This document shows positions 12,847 through 18,244 of a stretch of 18,244 nt of DNA, one piece after another. A program made the position numbers and the translations under genes. How positions within the stretch are numbered: the stretch's first letter is position 1; the number at the start of each line of letters is the position of its first letter. This DNA is from an uncultured Clostridia bacterium (GTDB lineage Bacteria; Bacillota; Clostridia; Christensenellales; UBA1242): assembly GCA_937900575.1 (NCBI GenBank), contig CALCEI010000176.1, positions 1 to 18,244 on the forward strand. The letters run 5' to 3'. Under the pieces are notes generated by a model. The model ran no database searches. It was given only the letters and a program-made list of their open reading frames with translations, and was not told where the DNA came from.

Positions 12847-13479
12847 GTGGAAAAAGCTATTATTGGTACAAAGTTGGGTATGACTCAAGTTTTCATGGAT
12901 GATGGCAGAGTTGAACCCGTTACTGTTATTGAAGCAGGTCCTTGCTTCGTAACACAAATCAAAACAAAAGATGCTGACGGTTATGATGCTGTTCAAGTGG
13001 CATTTGGCAAAATCAAAGAAAAGAACGTTAACAAATGTCAAGCAGGCGCTTTCAAAAAAGCAAATGTAGAAGCAAAACGTGTTTTGAAAGAATTTAGATA
13101 TGACGACACAAGCAAATTTGCTGTTGGTCAAGAAATTAAAGCTGATATGTTCAGCGCTGGTGACGTTGTTGACGTTACCGGAACAAGCAAAGGTCACGGT
13201 TTTTCTGGCGTTATCAAACGTTGGAATCAACGCAGACTTAAAATGACACACGGTGTTGGACCTGTTCACAGAGAAGTAGGTTCAATGGGTGGTAACTCAA
13301 CCCCAAGCAGAGTCTTCAAAGGTAAGAATTTGCCTGGCCACTATGGTTGTGATACTACAACTGTTCAAAATTTGACAGTTGTTCGCGTAGATGCAGACAG
13401 AAACTTAATCTTGGTTAAAGGTGCAATTCCTGGCGCTAAGAAATCTGTGGTTGTTGTAAGATCTGCTTCCAAAGCGTAA
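12847..13479 (+). CDS. rplC: Large-subunit ribosomal protein L3
   Basis: L3 is an early-assembly 50S protein whose long loop reaches the peptidyl-transferase centre. The 210-residue length is normal. The start IIGTKLGMTQVF is diagnostic, as are GTSKGHGFSGVIKRW and the loop segment THGVGPVHREVGSMG followed by SRVFKGKNLPGHYG. The start codon is GTG (12847-12849), 4 bases after an AGGAGGGAACT ribosome binding site that begins at the last base of the rpsJ stop. No in-frame ATG exists between that stop and the GTG, and the GTG gives the expected first residues. Confidence 0.96.
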   Translation: MEKAIIGTKLGMTQVFMDDGRVEPVTVIEAGPCFVTQIKTKDADGYDAVQVAFGKIKEKNVNKCQAGAFKKANVEAKRVLKEFRYDDTSKFAVGQEIKADMFSAGDVVDVTGTSKGHGFSGVIKRWNQRRLKMTHGVGPVHREVGSMGGNSTPSRVFKGKNLPGHYGCDTTTVQNLTVVRVDADRNLILVKGAIPGAKKSVVVVRSASKA

Positions 13480-13490
13480 AGGAGAAAATT

Positions 13491-14114
13491 ATGGCGAAAC
13501 TTAATGTTTACAATATGAATAAAGAAGCAGTTGGTAAAGTTGACTTAAGTGATTTGGTTTTTGATGTTGAATACAACGAACCATTAATCCACCAAGTTAT
13601 TGTGGCTTTACACAACAACGCTCGTCAAGGTACAAAAAGCACCTTAACACGTAGCGAAATTAATGCAACAAAAAAGAAAATTTACAGACAAAAAGGTACA
13701 GGTAATGCTCGTCACGATGAAAAGAGTGCACCTGAATTTGTTGGTGGTGGTGTGGTATTTGCACCAAAGCCAAGAGACTTTAGCCAAAAAGTTAACAAGA
13801 AAATGCGTGATATCGCTTTTGCATCAGCAATTTCTGAAAAAATTAGACAAAAAGAAGTTTATGTTTTGGACGAAATTAATTTTGCAGATAACAAAACAAA
13901 ATCAGCAGCAACATTCTTGAAGACATTTGGTTTAAACAAAAGCACAGTTATTGTAACTGATGGCAAAAACGAATCTGTTGTTCGTGCAACAAGCAACATT
14001 CCAACAGCAAGTTGTGTTGATGCATCATTGTTGAACGTTTCAGACGTTGTTGAAAACACATTTGTGGTATTCACAAAGAGTGCAATTAAGAAATTAGAGG
14101 AGGCATACGTATAA
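13491..14114 (+). CDS. rplD: Large-subunit ribosomal protein L4
   Basis: L4 lines the peptide exit tunnel and in some bacteria feeds back on its own S10 operon by binding the leader, so it is the best candidate regulator of the leader described here. The 207-residue length is normal. The tunnel loop YRQKGTGNARH (residues about 65-75) matches the family's WRQKGTGRAR with Trp to Tyr and Arg to Asn changes, then GGGVVFAPKPRDFSQKVNKK. The C-terminal Rossmann-like half carries VYVLDEINF and VIVTDGKNE. The AGGAG ribosome binding site lies 6-7 nt upstream. Its TAA overlaps the rplW ATG by one base (TAATG), which couples translation. Confidence 0.96.
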   Translation: MAKLNVYNMNKEAVGKVDLSDLVFDVEYNEPLIHQVIVALHNNARQGTKSTLTRSEINATKKKIYRQKGTGNARHDEKSAPEFVGGGVVFAPKPRDFSQKVNKKMRDIAFASAISEKIRQKEVYVLDEINFADNKTKSAATFLKTFGLNKSTVIVTDGKNESVVRATSNIPTASCVDASLLNVSDVVENTFVVFTKSAIKKLEEAYV

Positions 14115-14416
14115 TGGAAGCGCAAAAAATTATTTTGGAACCTATTATGACAGAAAAATCATACGCAGGCATTCCTAACAAAGTTTACACATTTAAAGTT
14201 GCTTTAGACGCAAACAAAATTGAAATTAAAAATGCAGTTGAAAAATTGTTTGAAGTTCAAGTTGCTCGCGTAAACACAAGCATTGTTAAAGGTAAAACAA
14301 AAGTAAGAAACACAAAAAGTGGTCAAGTGTTCGGTAAGACAAGCGATTACAAGAAAGCAGTTGTTTTCTTAAAACCTGAATCCAAGGGTATCGCCTTCTA
14401 CGAGAGCTTGAGCTAA
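14114..14416 (+). CDS. rplW: Large-subunit ribosomal protein L23
   Basis: L23 lies at the exit of the peptide tunnel and is a docking site for trigger factor and the signal recognition particle. The 100-residue length is typical. The start EPIMTEKSYAG is the family signature, followed by KVYTFKVALDANKIEIKNAV and VNTSIVKGKTK in the extended loop. The start codon shares its A with the rplD stop, and the ribosome binding site (AGAGGAGG) lies within the end of rplD. rplB follows after 15 bases behind AAGGAGAG. Confidence 0.95.
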   Translation: MEAQKIILEPIMTEKSYAGIPNKVYTFKVALDANKIEIKNAVEKLFEVQVARVNTSIVKGKTKVRNTKSGQVFGKTSDYKKAVVFLKPESKGIAFYESLS

Positions 14417-14431
14417 GAAGGAGAGTAGAAT

Positions 14432-15265
14432 ATGGCTATTAGAACAGTTAAACCTACCTCACCAGCAAATCGTTTTAAGACATATAAAACATACGACGAA
14501 CTTACAAAAGGCGCAAAAGCTCCAAAGAGTTTAGTGTCCAACCAAAAGAAAACCGGTGGACGTAACGCACAAGGTAAAATCACAGTTCGTAGCATTGGTG
14601 GTGGTAACAGACGTAAATATAGGGTTATTGATTTCAAACGTAACAAAGATGGTATTGTTGCAACAGTTGAAAGCATTCAATATGACCCAAACCGTACAGC
14701 ATACATTGCATTGCTTGTTTATGCTGATGGTGACAAGAGATTTATTCTTGCTCCAAAAGGTCTTAATGTAGGAGATAAAGTTTTGAGTGGTGCTGGCGCA
14801 GAAATTAAGCCAGGCAACAGCTTGGAACTTAAAGATATTCCTCTTGGTGCATTTATTCACAACATTGAATTACAACCAGGCAAGGGTGGCCAAATGGTTA
14901 GATCTGCTGGTTTGTCTGCACAATTGATGGCAAAAGAAGGCGATTACGCAACAGTTCGTTTGCCAAGTGGAGAAATGAGAAAAGTGTTGGCAGTTTGCCG
15001 TGCAACAGTTGGTGAACTTGGCAACGAAGAAAATGAAATTGTATCTTTAGGTAAAGCAGGACGCAAACGTCACATGGGCGTACGTCCAGCAGTTCGTGGT
15101 TCTGCAATGAACCCAGTTGATCACCCACACGGTGGTGGTGAAGGTAAATCACCTGTTGGTCATGCTGGTCCAATGACACCATGGGGCAAACCTGCAATGG
15201 GATACAAAACTAGAAAACATAAAAAGGCTTCTGACAAACTTATTGTCAAGAGAGCTAAGGCTTAA
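14432..15265 (+). CDS. rplB: Large-subunit ribosomal protein L2
   Basis: L2 is one of the most conserved 50S proteins, needed for subunit joining and peptidyl-transferase activity. The 277-residue length is normal. The N-terminal part reads VKPTSPANRFKT, then GGRNAQGKITVRSIGGGNRR and YRVIDFKRNKDG. The core has PLGAFIHNIELQPGKGGQMVR. The C-terminal MNPVDHPHGGGEGKSP holds the conserved histidines at about 231 and 233, near the site linked to catalysis, and the chain ends in a basic tail. An AAGGAGAG ribosome binding site precedes the ATG. Confidence 0.98.
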   Translation: MAIRTVKPTSPANRFKTYKTYDELTKGAKAPKSLVSNQKKTGGRNAQGKITVRSIGGGNRRKYRVIDFKRNKDGIVATVESIQYDPNRTAYIALLVYADGDKRFILAPKGLNVGDKVLSGAGAEIKPGNSLELKDIPLGAFIHNIELQPGKGGQMVRSAGLSAQLMAKEGDYATVRLPSGEMRKVLAVCRATVGELGNEENEIVSLGKAGRKRHMGVRPAVRGSAMNPVDHPHGGGEGKSPVGHAGPMTPWGKPAMGYKTRKHKKASDKLIVKRAKA

Positions 15266-15277
15266 TAGGAGTGGTTT

Positions 15278-15559
15278 ATGAGTAGAAGTTTAAAGAAAAA
15301 ACCTTACGTTGAAGCAAAATTGTATGCTCGTGTAAAAGAAATGAATGAAAAAGGCGAGAAAAAGGCTATTAAAACATGGTCTCGTTCAAGCACAATTTAT
15401 CCAGAATTTGTTGGACATACAATTGCTGTTCACAACGGCAAAAAACATATACCTGTGTACTGTACTGTCGATATGGTTGGTCACAAGTTAGGCGAATTTG
15501 CGCCAACTCGTACCTTTAAAGGACACAGAGTAAAAGAAGCATCTAACGCATCAGTTTAG
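15278..15559 (+). CDS. rpsS: Small-subunit ribosomal protein S19
   Basis: S19 sits in the 30S head with S13 and contacts the intersubunit bridges near the A-site tRNA. The 93-residue length is normal. The start MSRSLKKKPYVE and the core TWSRSSTIYPEFVGHTIAVH, then HIPVYCTVDMVGHKLGEFAPTRTF, are diagnostic. It starts 12 bases after rplB behind a TAGGAG ribosome binding site. Its own TAG stop is part of the next gene's TAGGAG. Confidence 0.97.
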   Translation: MSRSLKKKPYVEAKLYARVKEMNEKGEKKAIKTWSRSSTIYPEFVGHTIAVHNGKKHIPVYCTVDMVGHKLGEFAPTRTFKGHRVKEASNASV

Positions 15560-15568
15560 GAGTAAAAA

Positions 15569-15961
15569 ATGGCAAAGAGAATTAGAGAAAAAACAGAAAA
15601 AATACGTGCAAACAAAGACAATCGTCCATATGCTTGCGTACGTTATGTTAGACTTGCTCCTACAAAGGCAAAAATTGTTATTGACCAAGTTAGAGGCAAA
15701 AGTTATGATGATGCAGTTGCAATTTTAAGCAATATGCCACACGATGCAGCTGCAATCTTATTAAAAGTTGTAAAATCTGCTGGTGCTAATGCTGAAAACA
15801 ATAATGGCTTAAATGTTCATGATTTGTATTTGGCAGAAGTTATCCTTGGACAAGGTCCAACAAGAGTAAACAAAGTTTACTTCCGTGGACGTGGCCATGG
15901 TGCTGACAGAATCGTTACAAGAACAAGCCACATTAAAGTTGTGCTTGGTTCAAAGGAGTAG
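15569..15961 (+). CDS. rplV: Large-subunit ribosomal protein L22
   Basis: L22 reaches through the 50S with a long beta-hairpin that lines the exit tunnel next to L4; changes in that loop give macrolide resistance in other bacteria. The 130-residue protein has a basic start, then YVRLAPTKAKIVIDQVRGKS, LSNMPHDAAAILLKVVKSAG, NAENNNGL and the hairpin around GPTRVNKVYFRGRGHGADRI. The last part, RTSHIKVVLGS, is also typical. The ribosome binding site overlaps the rpsS stop. rpsC begins 3 bases after its stop. Confidence 0.96.
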   Translation: MAKRIREKTEKIRANKDNRPYACVRYVRLAPTKAKIVIDQVRGKSYDDAVAILSNMPHDAAAILLKVVKSAGANAENNNGLNVHDLYLAEVILGQGPTRVNKVYFRGRGHGADRIVTRTSHIKVVLGSKE

Positions 15962-15964
15962 ATT

Positions 15965-16642
15965 ATGGGACAAAAAGTTAATCCAAATGGAATGCGTCTT
16001 GGTATCAATAAGACATGGAGTTCTTTTTGGTACGCAGACAAGAAAAGTATAGCAAAAAACATTAAGGAAGATAACGTTATCCGTAATTATATCCTTAAAG
16101 AATATAAGAACTGTGCAATTTCTAACGTTTTGATTGAAAGAACAGCAGACGTTGTTACAGTTACAATTTCAACAGCAAAACCTGGTGTTATGATTGGACA
16201 AAAGGGTGCTGGTGTTGAAGCATTAAAGGCAAATGTTGAAAAATTGTCTGATGCAAAGAAAGTTAATGTAAACGTTGTTGAAGTTAAGAACATGGATTTA
16301 GATGCAAAACTTGTTGCAGAATCCATTGCTGCTCAACTTGAAAAACGTGCACAATTTAGACGTGTTATGAAGGCTGCAATGCAACGTACGATGCGTGCTG
16401 GTGCAATGGGTATTAAAACCATGGTATCTGGTCGTCTTGATGGTGCAGAAATTGCAAGAAGTGAACACTACCACGAAGGTTCACTCCCACTTCACACAAT
16501 AAGAGCAAACATAGATTACGCAGTTGCAGAAGCACACACCACATTTGGTGTTATTGGCGTAAAAGTTTGGATTTATAAAGGTGAAATTATGGGCAAAGTT
16601 TCTCAAAGCACAGTCTCAAATCACAAGAAAGGAGAAAACTAA
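15965..16642 (+). CDS. rpsC: Small-subunit ribosomal protein S3
   Basis: S3 is part of the mRNA entry channel and has helicase-like roles in unwinding mRNA. The 225-residue length is normal. The start MGQKVNPNGMRLGI is diagnostic. Residues about 60-110 form the type II KH domain with the GxxG loop in PGVMIGQKGAGVEALK. The C-terminal half shows RRVMKAAMQRTMRAGAMGIK, then GRLDGAEIARSE and GVIGVKVWIYKGE. The AAAGGAG ribosome binding site is inside the end of rplV, and the gap between the two genes is only 3 bases. rplP follows immediately. Confidence 0.97.
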   Translation: MGQKVNPNGMRLGINKTWSSFWYADKKSIAKNIKEDNVIRNYILKEYKNCAISNVLIERTADVVTVTISTAKPGVMIGQKGAGVEALKANVEKLSDAKKVNVNVVEVKNMDLDAKLVAESIAAQLEKRAQFRRVMKAAMQRTMRAGAMGIKTMVSGRLDGAEIARSEHYHEGSLPLHTIRANIDYAVAEAHTTFGVIGVKVWIYKGEIMGKVSQSTVSNHKKGEN

Positions 16643-16643
16643 T

Positions 16644-17075
16644 ATGTTAATGCCTAAAAGAGAAAAAAGAAGAAAACAATTCCGTGGCCGTATGACCGGA
16701 CGTGCTATTCGTGGAAGCAAACTTGCATACGGAGATTATGGTCTTCAATCCGTTGAACCATGCTGGGTAACTTCAAATCAACTTGAAGCAGCCCGTGTTG
16801 CAATCAATAGATACATTAAACGTGATGGACAAGTTTGGATTATGGTATTCCCAGACAAGCCTATCACAAAGAAACCAGCCGATACACGTATGGGTAGCGG
16901 TAAGGGTGCACAAGTAGGTCACGTTGCAGTCGTAAAACGTGGTAGAGTTGTTATGGAAGTAAGTGGTCCTTCTGAAGCAGAATGCTTGGAAGCACTTAGA
17001 CTTGCATCACACAAACTTCCTTGCAAAACAAGAATAATTCGCAGGGAAAAAGGCGGTGAAAACAATGAAGAATAG
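16644..17075 (+). CDS. rplP: Large-subunit ribosomal protein L16
   Basis: L16 sits near the A-site tRNA elbow and is needed late in 50S assembly. The start at ATG 16644 gives 143 residues beginning MLMPKREKRRKQFRGRM, the family's normal start. An upstream ATG at 16581 would add 21 unrelated residues inside rpsC and is rejected. Other signatures are LAYGDYGLQSVEP, then TRMGSGKGAQVGHVAVV, RGRVVMEVSG and ALRLASHKLP near the end. The AAAGGAG ribosome binding site lies within the 3' end of rpsC. The 3' end overlaps rpmC by 11 bases. Confidence 0.96.
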   Translation: MLMPKREKRRKQFRGRMTGRAIRGSKLAYGDYGLQSVEPCWVTSNQLEAARVAINRYIKRDGQVWIMVFPDKPITKKPADTRMGSGKGAQVGHVAVVKRGRVVMEVSGPSEAECLEALRLASHKLPCKTRIIRREKGGENNEE

Positions 17076-17265
17076 TTATAAAGAAATGAGCGTTGCTGAC
17101 TTGAATGCAGAAGAAAGCAAATTAAGAGCAGAACTCTTCAATTTGATTTTCCAAAACAAAGTTGGTCAATTGCAAGATACATCAAGAATTAGAGTTGTTA
17201 AAAAATCCATCGCTAGGGTTAAAACAGCCCTTAAAGAAAAAGAAATTGCTGGGATAAAGGAGTAG
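17065..17265 (+). CDS. rpmC: Large-subunit ribosomal protein L29
   Basis: L29 is a small helical hairpin protein at the tunnel exit next to L23 and part of the trigger factor/SRP docking area. Starting at ATG 17065 it has 66 residues, the usual size: an EMSVADLNAEESKLRAELFN first helix and a second helix around RIRVVKKSIARVKTALKEKE. A GTG at 17056 in the same frame would add three residues. The ATG is preferred because AGGCGG sits about 8 nt before it. The gene overlaps the end of rplP by 11 bases, so the two are translationally coupled. Confidence 0.93.
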   Translation: MKNSYKEMSVADLNAEESKLRAELFNLIFQNKVGQLQDTSRIRVVKKSIARVKTALKEKEIAGIKE

Positions 17266-17268
17266 TAT

Positions 17269-17529
17269 ATGGAAGAAAAGAAAATTAACCATAAGACAAT
17301 ACAAGGTGTTGTTGTTTCTGACAAAATGGACAAAACCATTACTGTTTTGGTAACCAGCAAGAAAAAACACCCAATTTACAAAAAATATGTGACATACACA
17401 AAAAAATATAAGGCTCACGATGAAAAGAATGATGCTCACGTAGGCGACACTGTTGAAATTCAAGAGACACGTCCACTTAGCAGAGATAAGTATTTTAGAC
17501 TTCTTTCCATTGTTGAAAGAGCAAAGTAG
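17269..17529 (+). CDS. rpsQ: Small-subunit ribosomal protein S17
   Basis: S17 is a primary 16S rRNA-binding protein of the OB-fold type. The 86-residue length is normal. The signature is GVVVSDKMDKTITVLV, then HPIYKKYVTYTKKYKAHDE, GDTVEIQETRPLSRDKYFRL and a closing IVERAK. It starts 3 bases after the rpmC stop, with AAGGAG just before and overlapping the end of rpmC. Its TAG stop begins the AGGAGG ribosome binding site of rplN. Confidence 0.96.
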   Translation: MEEKKINHKTIQGVVVSDKMDKTITVLVTSKKKHPIYKKYVTYTKKYKAHDEKNDAHVGDTVEIQETRPLSRDKYFRLLSIVERAK

Positions 17530-17538
17530 GAGGCAAAT

Positions 17539-17907
17539 ATGATTCAACCATTATCAGTTTTGAACGTTGCCGACAACACAGGCGCAAAACAAATTATGTG
17601 CATTCGTTGTCTTGGTGGTTCAGTTGTTAAATCAGCCAATGTTGGCGATATCATTGTTGCTTCTGTTAAAAAAGCAGACCCAGACGGCAAAGTTAAGAAA
17701 GGTGAAGTTGTTATGGCAGTTATCGTACGTACAAAACGTGGCGTAAAACGTGCAGACGGCACATCAATTAAGTTTGATGAAAACGCAGCAGTTTTAATTG
17801 ACAAACAAAAATTACCTCGTGGAACACGTGTGTTTGGACCTATCGCAAGAGAACTCCGTGCAAAAGGATTTACTCAAATCATTTCCTTAGCACCGGAAGT
17901 TTTATAG
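17539..17907 (+). CDS. rplN: Large-subunit ribosomal protein L14
   Basis: L14 lies at the subunit interface, forms bridges with 16S rRNA, and is the binding site of the silencing factor RsfS. The 122-residue length is exactly typical. The start MIQPLSVLNVADNTGAKQ is diagnostic, followed by IVRTKRGVKRADGT, KFDENAAVLID, and GTRVFGPIARELR with FTQIISLAPEVL at the end. The AGGAGG ribosome binding site overlaps the rpsQ stop. The same arrangement (TAGGAGG) leads into rplX. Confidence 0.98.
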   Translation: MIQPLSVLNVADNTGAKQIMCIRCLGGSVVKSANVGDIIVASVKKADPDGKVKKGEVVMAVIVRTKRGVKRADGTSIKFDENAAVLIDKQKLPRGTRVFGPIARELRAKGFTQIISLAPEVL

Positions 17908-17916
17908 GAGGCAAAA

Positions 17917-18244
17917 ATGAATTTAAGTGTTAAAAAAGGTGATAACGTTTTGGTTCTTGCTGGTAAAGATGCTGGCAAATCAGGTGAAGTACTTGAAGTT
18001 AACAGAGAAAATGGCAGAGTTAAAGTTGCCAATGTAAACATTCAAACACATCACAAAAAACCAAGAAGTAAAGATGACCAAGGTGGCATTATTAAATCAG
18101 AAGGTGCAATTGATGCATCTAATGTTCAAGTAATTTGCCCAGAATGTAAAAAAGCAACAAGAGTTGCACACAAAGTTGTTGACGGCAAGAGTGTTCGTGT
18201 ATGCAAAAAATGTGGTGCAGTTTTGGACGTTGCAAAAAAACCTG
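17917..18244 (+). CDS. rplX: Large-subunit ribosomal protein L24, zinc-ribbon form (cut by right edge)
   Basis: L24 is an assembly-initiator 50S protein with a KOW domain. The 109 visible residues include the KOW motif in VKKGDNVLVLAGKDAGKSGE (5-24), then NIQTHHKKPRSKDDQGGII. C74/C77 (CPEC) and C96/C99 (CKKC) form a zinc ribbon seen in many Firmicutes L24 proteins but absent from E. coli L24. The family is about 100-115 residues long, so only the last few codons should be missing. The AGGAGG ribosome binding site overlaps the rplN stop. The next genes of an S10/spc cluster would normally be rplE and rpsN. Confidence 0.95.
   Translation, partial: MNLSVKKGDNVLVLAGKDAGKSGEVLEVNRENGRVKVANVNIQTHHKKPRSKDDQGGIIKSEGAIDASNVQVICPECKKATRVAHKVVDGKSVRVCKKCGAVLDVAKKP

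Noticed and set aside
16581..16643. Upstream ATG that would lengthen L16 by 21 residues
   Set aside because: It lies inside rpsC, and the ATG at 16644 has a good ribosome binding site and gives the standard L16 start.
461..17907. UGA recoded as a sense codon, suggested by the lack of TGA stops
   Set aside because: No gene contains an in-frame TGA, and tryptophans are encoded by TGG, so the window gives no positive evidence of recoding.

Overview
From about position 460 onward this is an AT-rich bacterial chromosome segment with strong AGGAGG-type ribosome binding sites, sigma-A-type promoters and many U-tailed hairpin terminators. SpoVG, a peptidoglycan ligase (MurC), a zinc-ribbon L24, a four-cysteine L31 and the order rpmE-prmC-prfA all suit an uncultured Firmicutes lineage, most likely Clostridia-like. 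That placement is an inference from gene content and not a database result. All 23 complete genes in this part end in TAA (13) or TAG (10), and none in TGA.

The first ~450 bases look different. Hand counts give 58% G+C for bases 1-60 and 62% for 361-420, against 30% for 481-540. This piece holds a divergent promoter region, a leftward signal-peptide-like ORF broken by a frameshift, and the start of a desulfoferrodoxin-type gene. That gene loses its family match where the composition changes (about 448-462). A chimeric assembly join is the simplest explanation; recent transfer is the alternative.

Layout: 461-850 winged-helix protein; 1008-4349 large membrane-anchored GLUG-type repeat protein; 4389-4664 spoVG (minus); 4879-6126 murC; 6197-6415 rpmE; 6467-8374 prmC-prfA, a methyltransferase next to its substrate release factor; 8462-10105 large protein of unknown function with a Lys/Glu/Pro repeat; 10136-10615 unknown protein (minus); 10690-11019 RNHCP-family zinc protein (minus); 11010-11186 a likely gene remnant (plus); 11203-12108 lipoprotein esterase (minus); 12214-18244 the S10 ribosomal protein operon (rpsJ, rplC, rplD, rplW, rplB, rpsS, rplV, rpsC, rplP, rpmC, rpsQ, rplN, rplX), running off the right edge.

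The S10 operon has one strong promoter and a structured leader of about 280 nt with a terminator-like hairpin in it, suggesting attenuation. Two genes (murC and the RNHCP gene) lack a Shine-Dalgarno and have a -10 box 5-6 nt before the ATG, suggesting leaderless mRNAs among SD-led neighbours. I see no CRISPR array, tRNA, rRNA or insertion sequence. The least explained protein-coding loci are the 1113-residue repeat protein and the 547-residue protein at 8462.
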